Shown: piece by piece, positions 10,996 to 23,233 of the stretch
Numbering within the stretch: the stretch's first letter is position 1
Layout: each line of letters starts with the position of its first letter
Assembly (NCBI GenBank): GCA_030068075.1
Contig: CM057836.1
Location: 67,989,788 to 68,053,787, forward strand
DNA length: 64,000 nucleotides
DNA from: Paguma larvata
Lineage: Eukaryota > Chordata > Mammalia > Carnivora > Viverridae
Direction: 5' to 3'
Position numbers and translations under genes: made by a program
The notes under the pieces: model-generated
What the model saw: the letters and a program-made list of their open reading frames with translations, nothing else
Database searches by the model: none
What the model was told of the DNA's origin: nothing

Positions 10996-13718
10996 TTAAA
11001 TCTCACCTTAAAAAATCATAGTAAAACTCCCCCAAACCAGAGTAAAATTCTTAAAAACCATCACTGTGTCTAACAATACACATTACCTTATAGGATGAGC
11101 AAGATGAGTTGACAGTGGACATTTCAACAGGCCATAATTGGTTTAAGCTAGAAAATACTGGGATGATAGTTTTAAAATGTTAAGAGGGAAAAAAAATTCC
11201 AAATGAGAATTTTCTATAAATGAAAAGTATCTTTTAAAAACTATGCCAAAATCAGCATATTGAAACAAAGTCTGGGATTTTTTTCTACCAGTACATTTAT
11301 ACTAAATGAAATAACAAAAGACAGTTTTCATACAGAGAAAAATAAATCTAATGAAACAAGTAAAAGAAGGAAGGGATGATGAGCTATGGAGAAGTTAACT
11401 ATGTGGCCAATTATAAATAAACATTGACCTATAAAATAATAGTAATGTATTATGGGTATTACAGTGTAGAAATATAATATAAGACAATAACACCAAAGCC
11501 ATAAAGGGCCAAGGCAATTAGAGAAGTCCAAAATCCATGCATTGTCCTGGAAATATTAGTTTATGTTTAGCTATGGTAGGTCAAGTATGCATGCTATAAT
11601 TCTAGGAAATGACCTAAAGCTGATAGAAGAGAAAAAAATAAATAATACAAATAATTCACTAAGTTGATAAAATGCAAGAAAAGAGAGGGAAAGAAAACAT
11701 AGAAAAGATAGGATGATTACAAAATAAATAGGAAGATAGTAAGTTTATGCCCAAATATATCGGGAGGTAACTTAAGTGTAAATAGTCAAAGAACTTCAAG
11801 TAAAAGACAAAGGAAGTCATATAGAATTTTGAAAGTCAACCAAATACAAGTTATAGAGAAGCATGTTAAATATAAATATGCAGAAAGGTTAAAGTAAAAG
11901 GGTAATAAAAAATATAAACCTTATAAGAACTAACTTAGCTACAATAATATGTGACAAAAAAAACTTGAAGGCCAGCAGCATTACTAGAGATAAAAAGGGA
12001 TAGAGTTTACTGATTAAACCATTCATCTGCCAAGAATATAGAACAATTCTACTTTTTATTCAACAAATTATACAAATATAAAAGATGAAATATATGAAAT
12101 TATATTATAAAGATATATGAAAGTAATTTATAGAACACAAAGGATTTATAATATATGAATTACATGGTAAATAACCTTGACCTAATGGACAACATAGATG
12201 CATAGCATTTATGCACAACAACTATGAAGCAAACATTCTTTTTAAATGTATGTGTAACAGCTAAAAAATTAACATGCATAAGCCCTTAATGTAAGTTTCA
12301 ACACATTTCAAAGAACTGATATCATATTGAGTATGACATTTCAATGCATAACATTATGGAAAAACACATCTAATGTTTGAAAGTTAAATCATATACTTCT
12401 AAGTATCAATGAATCAAAAGAGAAATTACAAATGAAAAAAATACAATTTTTATGCAAATCATAATGAAAATTCCACATATCAGAATTTGCAGGTGCAGCT
12501 AAAGTCATGCTAAGAGGAAAATGTGTAATCATAAAGAAGATATTTAAAAAGAAGAGTGACAATTAATATTATAAGTAACCATCTTAAAAACTTATCTTGG
12601 AATTAGAAAAAGTTAATTAAACCTAAAAAAAATAAAATAATTTTTAAGGCACGAGTTAATTATATGGAAAACAAATATACAGTAAAAAGTCAACAAACCT
12701 TGAATATTAGGAAAGATGATTAAATTTAATAACTCCCTCTGAGTTATGAAGGTAAAAAGAGAGGGATTAAACCTTACTGATGCTAGGGAAAATGAAAGAT
12801 CTATAATCATCCTATATGAATGAAAAAAAAAAAGTAAAGTCTTAGTTTAGATGGTTTCACTGGTGAATATTTTACCAAGCATGAGGGAAAAAAAAAAACA
12901 AAACAGGAACATTTCACATTTTATTTTATAAGGATTATTACTTTGTTCCCAAATTACAGGCCATTATCTTTCAGAAATTTATGTGTAGAAATCCTACCTA
13001 AAATATTCTCAAACAAAATTAATAAAAGAGTCATATATTATGAACAAGTAGGGTGTATGCCAGGAATTTAAGACTGATTAACATTTGAAAATTAACCAGT
13101 GTTATTAATCACATTAACAGAGGAAAGAAGAGAAATTATATGATTGTATAAAAGTATGTTGAAATAGCATTTGATGAAATTCAATAATATTAGTAGCCTG
13201 AGATTAGGAAGGGATTTACTTAATATGATAAAATATGTTAAAATGCAATAGGCATTATGCAATAAGGCATCTTGCTTTTTCTAATTTGTTTTTTTTTTCT
13301 CTCCCTATCTTCAATCTCTTAAAGAAGAGTCCAGAACAATAACTTTATATTGTATAGCTTTCTGTTGTTGACGTACTGTAACAGAATGGTGCATTGAACA
13401 AGAATATGGGCTTTATTCTTAAACAGATTTAGCCATCACTCCATCAAGAAGCAATCTATGAATTTCAGGACAAGTCAATTAGCATGTATAGTTTTTTGTT
13501 GAGAGAGACAGAGAGATGGGGAGATGGAGAGTCAATGAGAAAGCGAGAGAGAGGGAATGAATGAGTGAGTGAATGAATGAATGTCTATGTCTTAAGGTTG
13601 TTATGAGTTAAAGCAATATGTAAAATCATCTAGCAAATCACCCCTTATACTTGTTTTGTCTATACCTGTATTTTCTCAAACTTTTACCACATATACCATG
13701 ATAAACATGTATATCATG

Positions 13719-14188
13719 TTTTAGTTTCCTATGGCTACAATAACAAATTATCACGTACCAGGTGGCTTAAGACAAAATAAATTTATTTTCTTATGATATG
13801 GGAGGCTAGAAGTCTGAAATCAAAATGACAACAGAGGTGATCCTTTCTTGAGACTCTACAAGAGAATCTGTTCCATGTCTCTCTCAGAGCTGCTCGTGGT
13901 TGCTGACATTCTTTGACATTCCTTGTCTTGTAGCTTATCTCCCTGATTTCTTTTTCTTTGCATGACCATCTTCTTTATTTGTCCTCTATCTTCAAATCTC
14001 TTTCTCCTTATAAGGACGCTAGTCATTGGATTTAGGTCCATCATCATTTCATATGAGTTCGTCTTTATTTGATTATGTCGCAAAGACCTTATTTCCAAAT
14101 AAGGTCACATTCATAGATATTGAGGGTGAGAACTTCAGCATATGTTTTGGCAGGAGGGCGGGGTGGGACACAATTAAACCCACAACAT
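13719..14188 (-). mobile_element. MLT1-type (ERVL-MaLR) solo LTR relic
   Basis: In reverse complement this follows the MaLR LTR consensus. On the + strand the blocks are TTAGTTTCCTATGGCTACAA, AATAAATTTATTTTCTTA, GGAGGCTAGAAGTCTGAAATC, TATAAGGACGCTAGTCATTGG, CCAAATAAGGTCACATTCA and GGGACACAATTAAACCCA. About 470 bases; no internal retroviral coding sequence is present. A 99-codon open frame across its right half is coincidental. Confidence 0.75.
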
Positions 14189-15295
14189 ATATCAAGCAGG
14201 CATTAAACTGGGAGAAGCTAAGATATTTGCCTGGAGTAGTAAACAAAACTAATGACAAAGCCAGAACTAGAAAACATGTGTTACTTGGAATCCGAGGTCT
14301 CTTATCAGGGGCCAGAGCTACTTAAAAAATCATCCTCAGGATTCTAGAGGTAAACTTTTAATCTCGATTGTGTCTATTTATAGTCTATTCTATATCCTTG
14401 GCTGGATTTAGAACATGTAAATAAATCATGTGAAATGTTGAACTCAGAGAAAATAATACACAAGTGTGAGTTGGCTTAAGTATATGTGAACACAAAGCAA
14501 AGGTGACACATTTCTAACAGGCAGAGACATCTATTCTGTCCTACAGAGTGGTTGTGGAGGTTATTATTTTTAATGAATTAAGATTTTTAAAATCGGAAGA
14601 TTTTACTTCAAATTCCAGATCTCTAACTCCTTTTGAAAAATCATTTGATCTGGCAACACTGGACCCAAATGACTACAGGAGGCTAGAACTGAGAAGATTA
14701 TAATATTTTTAGAGAAGTAGGTGATTTTTATTTGCCCGCAATACCAAGCAAGCTTCATCATTTCCCCAATTGTGTTGACCTTTTTCATGTATATCACATG
14801 CCAGACTTTGTCAGTCATTTCAGTCTGCTCTCCTTGATCTAGAGAAAATTAAATTGCCTAGTACTGCCTATAGTCTCATTCAATGGTATGTCTCCATCAA
14901 ATGCACAGATACAATTTAGGATCTAGTTCATCTCCATTTTACTGTCATTTTTCCTTTTTTCCTTCAGCAAGAATAAATCTCTTAAAAATATAACACTCTT
15001 GTCAATTCTGCTTCACAAGTAACTTTGAAACTGTGCCTTTTTTTTTTTTTTGTATAAACAAGTGTTTTCCTCTAACCCGTGAAGTTCCAATGGAGTATTC
15101 TAATGGAGTATCTACCACTGACTTACTGTTAACAAACTTAGCTCTGTGTGTGTATGTGACATGATTTATAAGAGTTTTATATTTTGAATGTTCAGATGAC
15201 CAAAATATCTTTCTCAGATTTCTCTATCTTCATCCATAGTTCCTGAAGGTGCTTTAGACTCATAAAGTTGAAATGGGTGTTCTTTTATTAATGAA

Positions 15296-15960
15296 GGCAA
15301 CTTTTGGACCTCATCCAAAGGTGGGGCTGGTTGCCAGAAGAACCAACAATGTGGTTACATGGTTGGAACTTTCAGTCCCACTCTCTGATCTTTAGTTCAG
15401 CTGAAATGGATTGGAGGTTGAATCAACTAATGGCCAGTGACTTGGCCAATCATGACCATGCAATGAAGCCTCCATAAAAACTGAAAAGGACTAGGTTCAG
15501 AGAGCTTTTAGGTTGCTGAACCTATGGAGATCTGGGAGAGAGTGGTACTCCTGGAAAGGGCATGGAAGGTCCAAGCCCTTTCCCACACCTAGCCCTATGT
15601 ATCTCCTTATTTGGCTACTGATTCATATTCTGTATCATATCCTTTAATAAACTGGTAAACTGAAGCAATTTCCTGAATTCTATGAGCCACTCTAACAAAT
15701 TAAAACAACTCAAGGAGGAAGTCATTAGAACCTCCAATGTGTAGCCAGTCAGAAGCATAGGTAACAGCCTGGGGCTTGTGACTTGAATCTCAAGTCCGGG
15801 TTGCAGGGCAGTCTTGTAGAACTGAATCCCTAACCTGCAGAATCTGATGGCATCTCTAGGTAGATAACGTCAGAATGGAATTGAATTCTTAGATACTATG
15901 CTAGTGACTGAGAATTGCTTAGTGTTGTATGTAGTGGAACCCTCCTCCCCATTGTTGGAA
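15296..15960 (+). mobile_element. Old solo LTR, family unassigned
   Basis: Matches a recurrent mammalian LTR type from memory: CCTCCATAAAAACTGAAAAGGAC, GTTCAGAGAGCTTTTAGGTTG, GGCATGGAAGGTCCAAGCCC, then CCTTTAATAAACTGGTAAACTG (polyadenylation signal), GGCAGTCTTGTAGAACTGA, and TCTAGGTAGATAACGTCAGAATGG. The order fits U3-R-U5 on the plus strand. No internal coding region is attached. I cannot name the subfamily with confidence. Confidence 0.6.
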
Positions 15961-18530
15961 CTATGTCCAGAAATGCTAAAAGACTTGAGGTCAGTAGTGT
16001 TTGTGTGTATGTGTGGTTATATATTTTAAAATTATGTATTTGTGTTAATATGTGTATGTATATATGTGTAATTATGTTATCTGTGAGTAAATGAAAACCA
16101 ATATTAAGCAGATGTAACAGGGTAAAAATAAACTAAACTTGGTAAGAAAGGTAAACATGAAAACTAGAGGAGAAGGCGAGAGCCCTGCAAACTAATGAGG
16201 CTTAAAGCTATAAAAGTAGGAGGGTAGTGTGAAAGTTATAAGAATGGGAAAAAAACAACAACAATTTAATTAAATAAAATCACACAAGATGTGTTCAAAA
16301 AGCCAACTACAATATATTTCAATATGCCACCTCAGAAAATAGATTTTCCACAGATTTCTAGGGGTAGAAATAGCTGAAATGGAGCATGATACAACAAGGC
16401 CCCGAATCTGTCATTAACTTCAACACAACTCTCCTGCTCTTCTCTCAAAAGCTAGAGTAAAGGAAATTAAACAGGACTGGTTAAAGAAATTAACTTATTT
16501 CCAGAACCCAATGAAAATATGTGTAAAACTAGATTCTGTAGAATGACAAAATTCTTTTCCTGGAGTCTGGCAGTTGAGAATGGAAGGTGTTGACTGTAAG
16601 TGGGGATGGGGAGAGGGATGGTAAAGAGACAAAACTTCCGTATAGAGGAGAAATAAGTTCTTATAGGGAGATGATGAGCACAAGCTCAGGTATGCCTGTA
16701 ATCACTGAGTGAGAGAAACCTCCAAGCAGGGGTTTCTTATAGTAGCTGCTATTCTTCAGAAAGATTTTCATCATCATTGGGGAAAGAGGGGTGGGAGTAG
16801 GCATGGCAGAACATACCCAGGTGTTAGCATTGCCCTAGATTTAAAAACACTGCCCATCAAACACACTGCAGGGTTCCCACAGTGAAACCTCTCTAGCAGG
16901 TGCATCCTTTAGAACTTAACCACTATTCTCACATATCTAGTGCTTCTCTGCTATAGTTTGATACCTTAATAATTACTATTATTCTAATAACTTGTAGATG
17001 TATTAAAATTACATCTTATGATTATTGAAAAATTATATACTCATGTGAAAGTAGATTAACTTTATGATGTTTAAGATTTTTTTTCAAAGAGAATGAAATT
17101 ACGTAACATACTGAGTTTGGTTATTCTCCCGAAAATACCTAGTCTCCTTCATGGAAATTATGTGGATTTTTCCATATTTAAATTCCAGTGTGTTTATTCC
17201 AGTCTATAGCTGAGTCCAAAACCCTATACTTGATTATATGGCCTTGCATTTAGAAATTCCTCTAGTTGTGCTGAAAATGAGGTTTATATAGCAGCATGTT
17301 CAATAACTATTCATCAACTTTTGTAACTAGAAAGCTCCTATTGATTTATACAAAGGAAACCAGCTAGAGACATTTAACCACAAACCAAATAGTAAGGGTG
17401 ATATTTATTTTTAAAATAAATAAATTGTGAACTAAACAGTAGCATTCCAATTATGCAACGATGATACTATAATTGATTACAGGAATTCATTATTAATCTT
17501 AAATTTAGTTGCGAATACCATGTAAGCTAATCTCTCCCTGGTAATACCATTATTTCAGTAGAAAAAGATGGCTTCATACGATTACCTGCATCATGGCAAA
17601 TAGAAAATTCCCTCACAGTGATAAATCTTATTGCTTTTTTAAATTATTTACCAACTTTAGTAGAAAAAATATTTGATGGGTAGCAACTCATATTTCCCTC
17701 CATTATTAACTTGCATTTCTTCTTAAATTACTTACGCTAATACAGTTAAAGCCCCCTTCCAAATTCATGTCAATCTCGGGATTCATGGGTATCTCAAAGA
17801 CTCCACTTTGCCTTAATGTTAATTGAGAAAGTAGGTGTTTACACTGATTTCCTAATGTTAAAACACAAGCTATGATTGCAGCAGTAAACACAGAGTCTCT
17901 CTGTATTCATTTCTCAGTCAAAAAAATCTTACCACTTAGTTTTCATTTATTTTCACTGTGGAGCGAGTTTCCATGTTAGGATGCTCATTAATATTTAATC
18001 CCTTATGGAAATATATTTGTTTATGGTGATCATGCATTTCCATTTTCATTGTTGCAAAATGTTTACCAGTTTACGGCATTAGATATTACTTATCTTCTAT
18101 ATTTGGGTTGTCAGAAATTCTCCCAATCAGACATAATCAAAAACAACCACCTTGATTTCACAATTATCTCATTTGTTCTGAGTGGTGGCAAGGGGCAGGA
18201 GTTAAAATCCTTCACACATTACTCTATTCTAAAATTGGTAGATTCCCTAAGGTGACTTGAGAGAAATTAACCCTAGTTTCCACCTTTCTAGAAAAATACT
18301 AGATTGCTCTGACAAGTGTTAAATTGCCTCAAAATTAGATATATAGGAATAATTTTACATTTTACCCACAGAAAACAACAACAACAAAATAACAACATTA
18401 GAAACATCTCACTTGTTTACATTAAGGTATTTCATATTGTTTTGTCATGAAAGAATGACATTACAACATCCCAAAGTTCACTAGTGTCCCAGATTTCTCT
18501 TGATGAAACTCTTAGAAAGGAAAAAAAAGG
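15961..18530. other. Intergenic DNA, nothing recognised
   Basis: AT-rich flank with a TG/TA-rich patch at about 16000-16090. A minus-strand open frame at 16495-16683 and others of about 60 codons have no coding features. No RNA gene or repeat family was recognised. Confidence 0.45.
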
Positions 18531-18960
18531 AATTAATGTTTATTAGTATCTGCATTGTGTCAAGCAATGTGCTGGGGGTATTTGATCATTTGATGAGAGG
18601 CAATGTAACAAGGTAACAGGCTTTAGTTTCTATCTTCTTTGCACTTATATCTGCTAGGTGTGACCTTGACTGTCTGGGTAAGTCTCTCTGTACTTCATTT
18701 TTCTCATTTGCAAAATGAGTGAAATTCTAGAATTTACTGTGATGGATAAACTAAGTTAATGTAGGTAAAGCACTTGGAGCATGTTTGGCATGGATTAGGC
18801 ACTTAACATTAAACATTGGCATTATCCTCATCAATTCCTATGACATGAGATGCCATTATTTGTATTTTACTGATGAGGAAACTAACTCTCAGAAAGTCGA
18901 AACAATTTCTGTAGAAACAACACAGGAAGTCATACTTTAAAATAAAGTAAGAGCTTTTAA
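18531..18960. mobile_element. MIR inserted into or abutting MIR
   Basis: Three MIR-like blocks: 18531-18600 reads as minus-strand MIR 3' part (TTTATTAGTATCTGCATTGTGTC); 18601-18810 reads as plus-strand MIR (GTGTGACCTTGACTGTCTGGG, TTCTCATTTGCAAAATGAG, GGTAAAGCACTTGGAGCATG); 18825-18960 returns to minus-strand MIR (TATTTTACTGATGAGGAAACT). This suggests one MIR nested in another of opposite orientation. Confidence 0.65.
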
Positions 18961-19406
18961 CACTAAACTATATTGTGATTTTTTTCCCAGTTTAAGCACA
19001 TACTGATAATTTCCCCTCTGCATATTTACTGAATAAAACAAACAGATCTTGTGACTCTCCATGTTCCTTGAACTAGATATAGTAGTTACTTTAAATCTGA
19101 TAACTGCAAAGCAGATTACTATACACATAAGGTAGTTCCTCACTTGTGTGTGTGTGAGCGTGTGTGTGCGTGTGGGTGTGAGCATAAGGGGCACGCACAG
19201 AGGACTTGACTTTTTGTTTTAAATCTTATGCATATGAAGTAATAATGTTAACACATCTTTGAATCAAAACCACAGAAGAGACCCCAGCGAAAGCTATAAT
19301 GCAGTGGAAGTTCTGTGTAGCCTGACTGAAGATAAGATCAAAATCTACAAGGGCAAAATTAAATAAACAAGATACTCGTTCAGGTCATAAAACATAGTGG
19401 CAATTA

Positions 19407-19408
<2 letters not shown>

Positions 19409-19450
<42 letters not shown>
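19409..19450 (+). repeat. (GT)n microsatellite
   Basis: 21 uninterrupted GT units. Confidence 0.96.
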
Positions 19451-19452
<2 letters not shown>

Positions 19453-19849
19453 ATGATTCCAGGTGAGAAGCAGGGCTTTGACTTTTACAAGTACATCTAG
19501 AAATCTGTCATCACCATAGGATTCTTATACACACAAGATTTTAGGGGCATCATGGAAACTTTCAGTTTAGTTCTTAATTTGTTGTCAATTCTGCTTACTT
19601 TTGCAGTAAGGTTTACTTCTATACTAATCACATATGGGTGTATCTTACGTGCTGTTTGCTCTGAAACCTAATGGTAAATGGTAGAAAAATCAAAACAGTC
19701 CCTGAATTAAGTAGACAATTTTTTTTTGTCTGAGTTCACTTCCTCTTGGCTGCATAACTTTAGATCAGGTATTAAATTTGAGACTTAGTTCTACATTATT
19801 TAAAATCTCATTTGTTTTATTTTTAATCACGTGAAAAATTATTATTTCG

Positions 19850-20235
19850 GTCCATTCCCAAAGAAATCCTGTAGAGTAAGTTGGCAATCACTAGTATTCC
19901 TATTTTAAAGCCAAGAAATCTGGATTTCAGAGAAGCAACTTTCATTGGGTCAAGCAGAACTAAGTGGGTTTGAAACTAGTAAAAATAGTATTTATTCAAC
20001 ACAGTTCCAAATATTTTATGCCCATTTAATCTATTTGTTCTTCACAACATCAAACAGATGATGTGGGGGCTGTTACTATATCCATTTTGCAGATGAGGTG
20101 ACTGAGGTATTGTAAGGTTAAGTATCTTACTCAAGGTCACAGCTAATAAATGGCAGAGATGGAATTCAAGCCCAGAAGACCTGATTCTTGTTTCCATACA
20201 TTTAATCACTTGACACTCTGCCTTTCTAAAGGCAA
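19850..20235 (-). mobile_element. Two MIR fragments, minus strand
   Basis: 19985-20235 is a good minus-strand MIR: CCATTTTGCAGATGAGGTGACTGAGG, AAGGTCACAGCTAATAAATGGCAGAG, GGAATTCAAGCCCAGAAGACCTGATTC. A poorer copy (TATTTTAAAGCCAAGAAATCTGG, CAAGCAGAACTAAGTGGG) precedes it at 19850-19975. Confidence 0.8.
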
Positions 20236-21289
20236 TAAAAATAATAAAACTTGTGGTTCCTGCCTTCAAGTTATTTAGACACTTTTACAAATGCAGTGTA
20301 AGTATAAATATGCTTATCATAGGAATAAGTTATGGTTTCTTTGAAAGGAAATGAATATTGCATTTGGAATGTATATTATTTCAGTACTTCTGAATTTTTC
20401 TAGTTCTTACAGTCTTGCTTTATAGGGCCTAGAGGCAGAAAATAGTCTTATCCTATAGCATTTGAGACTGGAGCTATTAGGTTTGGGGTGTTGAAATAAA
20501 TATGTCTGATCTTTCTGCTCTAAAACTAACTCAGGTTAGGGATATAATAGAGTTAGGAATTTAAATGTCCGTAGCACTCAAACTGTAATTTAAAGCCACA
20601 CTTTGGACTTCTCTACCACCTATTCTGCAAGCTCCCTGAGAGTTAACTCCTTTGTTACCAAACCCAGCAATGCCTACTGGGCATGCCCATAGATATGGTT
20701 AGAGCCTCGCACGTAGTTTCACTTCCTCCAGGTTTTCCAGCTGCAAAAGACAGAAGGGGACGGATAGAAGAGTTAAATAGGTACAGAACTTGGTTCGGCT
20801 CAGAATGCCCGTGGCCAAGGCAGAGCACGGAAAGCTAGGGGATGACAAAAGGCTGTCGCAGAAAGCACCTCGTCAGACAGACTGGAGTCTGGTTTACAAG
20901 TTGGTGCATTAGCCTGGTAGGTCTTTCTGGCTCAATGGCGTGAAGGTCTGAAAGATCTCTCAGGTTAGGGCCACAGTACGGGGTGGGGCAGGGACATTGG
21001 ATCTGGGGGAATGCCAGCGACTGTGAGTCTTGCCTGTCCCTGCATTCCTCGAAGAGTTGCAGCTTTTCAAGGGTTCCAAACAGGAGACCAAAGTGCGCAA
21101 GTAAACCCGGAGCTCATCTTAATCGCTGACTTCTTGCCTCCTTTCTTTTAGCTGCCCAGCTCTTCCCTGGCACCCTTTCAGGTACCCTCGCCCAATCACG
21201 ACTAAACCCCGGAGAAGTGGAATCTCTACACAGGTTTCCGTGGGTCTAACAGGGGCCTGGGCATGCTCAGTAGGCTACGTGGTTCTCTG

Positions 21290-21291
<2 letters not shown>
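20236..21291 (+). promoter_or_regulatory. Proximal upstream/promoter region of NRXN1 alpha
   Basis: Repeat-poor sequence whose GC and CpG content rises toward exon 1. No TATA box is seen near the presumed start. A CCAAT-type motif occurs in GCCCAATCACG near 21190, and G-rich GGGGTGGGGCAGGG near 20980. Assignment as promoter rests on its position immediately 5' of the CpG-rich noncoding exon region; the exact transcription start is not visible. Confidence 0.5.

Positions 21292-21345
<54 letters not shown>
21292..21345 (+). repeat. (TC)27 tract at NRXN1 promoter/exon 1
   Basis: 54 uninterrupted bases of TC (GA on the other strand) between GGTTC and GGGGTAGGG. It lies at the upstream edge of the CpG-rich noncoding exon 1 region, so it is either core-promoter or early 5'UTR DNA. 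Confidence 0.95.
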
Positions 21346-21347
<2 letters not shown>

Positions 21348-21835
21348 GGTAGGGTGGGTGGTGACAAGTTAGAAGCTCTTGCTGCAGGTCCCCGCCTCCA
21401 GGATCGGGCTTCCCCTGCAAAGGGACGAAGCGAAGGTATAAACACCTCGCTCCGCAGCATCCCGACCTGGAGGGGCTGTGCCCGCGGGCCGAGCCCACCA
21501 GTATCTCCGCCTGAGGACTGCCCGCCGCTCTCCATGGTACTGCGGAGAGCTCAGCTCCGCCCTTCTCTTTCAGAAGGACAGCACCCGGCGTCACGTAACC
21601 CAGCCTTCTCAGGCTCCACCACCGCCTCCTCCTTCCCAGCTCTTTCCCTCTCTTCCTCCTCCTCCTGCTCCCCTCCGTTGCCTGTTCTCCCCTCCCGCAC
21701 TCCTGGAGATAGACGCTCAAGCCTGACGCCTCTGAAAAGGCAGCGGCAGTCGCCTTATCCACAGACCTCAGGAAATTCGCTTTGACCGATGCATGCTTCG
21801 GGCTCTGGGTCGAGCTAAGGGGAATAACCGGGCAG
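21346..21835 (+). other. NRXN1: Predicted noncoding exon 1 of NRXN1 (5'UTR)
   Basis: GC- and CpG-rich stretch ending in GGGCAG followed by GTAAAG at 21836, a strong donor. It lies about 3.7 kb before the neurexin start codon, consistent with my recollection that alpha-neurexin-1 has an untranslated first exon a few kb upstream of the first coding exon. Candidate control motifs inside are CTCCGCCC (21555-21562, GC-box-like) and CGTCACGTAA (21589-21598, CRE/E-box-like). Large open frames on both strands across it (up to 255 codons, minus strand) are driven by the TC/GA tract and high GC. The 5' end is unknown and may lie within or upstream of the TC tract. Confidence 0.55.
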
Positions 21836-22873
21836 GTAAAGAAGCTCAATTTGGGTTGGGGGAGGGGATGGGGCGAGGCAAGCTGGAGAAGGATATATTT
21901 CCCCCTTGTAACTGAGCCAGGATCTGCCACAAATGCACAAGGAAGGATGGGTGGTGGGAGGGTGGAGGAGTATAGATCTTCGTTGTTTTGCATGAAGCTT
22001 TTTAAATAGATGGCAAGAAGATGAGATGGTGGAACTGGGATAGTAACTTAAAGGCTGAATGCAGTGATTTATTAGCAAAAGAAAGAAAACAGACAAGTTA
22101 GAAACCAAAGCAATAAAAATATATCTGTATCTACATCTTTATTTCCCTTCCCCATCAGCCTCATGCTGTGCCTATCCTTAATTTGTGCAGTTGACTCCAG
22201 GCTCCAAGAAACTGCACTGGTATTAGAGATGGAGCTTAGAGACTGGGCGGGAAAGCCAGGGAGAATTTGGGTGTGCATTGGTATTAAGAGACTTTGCAAA
22301 AGAGAGGGGGGGAAAGGCACTTCTAAAAATTATCCCAAAGATTTCAGGTTCTTGGAGATGGTATATATTGAAGGATGCATGGAAATATGTGTGCATATGT
22401 GTGTGTGTGTTATAAACATATTAAAATAAATGCAACTGCAGCGGACGAGCATACCGTATCGATCCTTCCAGTGGCTTGGGAATGAATTTGATTCTAGAAA
22501 TGAAAGAAAAGATTAATGAGGCTGTTAGTCTGCTTTTGAATTAGAGCGCTTCTTCCTTTGGCTGCAGTAAGGTTGTTTTTCAGATCCTTTTATTTCATCC
22601 TGTAATTTGTGAACTCACCAGGTTTTCCGGCACCTAGAGAGAATCCTCTTTCTCCATATAAATAGAGATACTCTCTTTCACACAATGAGCTTCCTCTAAG
22701 AACTGGGAGAGTCAGTTGACCTCCCTGTGGTAAGAATATATATGTGTCCCCTCCTCTCCTCCATTCCTTAAAAATTGTCAAGGTATGCATTAGTGGAGGA
22801 GGGAAGGAGAGAGGAGTGAAGAAAGGTTTTCTGATCTATGTAATATTAATTAATAAAATAATCGGCTCCAATC

Positions 22874-22876
<3 letters not shown>

Positions 22877-22951
<75 letters not shown>
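22877..22951 (+). repeat. Compound (TC)n(AC)n microsatellite
   Basis: About 19 TC units (22877-22915) followed directly by about 17 AC units (22917-22951), inside the predicted intron 1. Confidence 0.95.
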
Positions 22952-22953
<2 letters not shown>

Positions 22954-23233
22954 GGTTTTCTAACACATAAGCTTCTGGATGGTTTCAAAGCACTACTCTT
23001 GATCTTGAAATTCCAGATTTATTTTGCAAATGACTGGAAAATTGGCAGATGCCTGAGTCCACTTAAAAATGAGAGTATATTGAATAATATGCTATCTTAG
23101 GATGATTTTTAAGAGCACCTTTCTTTGGGGTTGGCACAAGAAAAGACAAGATATGGCTGGTGATTGCTGATGGTGTGGAATGTATCAGCCATAATAAATA
23201 AGCAACTGAGATAGGGATTTCTTTTTTATTTCT

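Larger units (their letters stand above)
9990..13260 (+). mobile_element. Decayed L1 ORF2 relic
   Basis: A long A-rich stretch that reads as a heavily mutated L1 ORF2. The clearest block is 12940-13220, with ACAGGCCATTATCTTTCAGA, AACAAGTAGGGTGTATGCCAGG, TTAATCACATTAACAGAGG and GCATTTGATGAAATTCAA, the order expected of ORF2 reverse-transcriptase/3' coding DNA. Stops occur in all frames. It is interrupted by two minus-strand CAN-SINEs at 10569-10995. The 5' limit is a guess. Confidence 0.65.

Noticed and set aside
9990..13260. Possible functional L1 ORF2
   Set aside because: ORF2 wording is recognisable but stops and frameshifts are everywhere and two SINEs interrupt it; a dead relic.
13719..14188. 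Possible retroviral provirus at the LTR-like elements (also 15296-15960)
   Set aside because: Only LTR-type sequence is present; no gag, pol or env-like internal region lies between or beside them, and the two LTRs are of different types.
21226..21993. 255-codon minus-strand open frame (and 181-codon plus-strand frame) across the TC tract
   Set aside because: Both are kept open by the (TC)n/(GA)n repeat and GC-rich 5'UTR DNA; the translations contain ERERER or SLSLSL runs, have no domain, and overlap the predicted NRXN1 exon 1.
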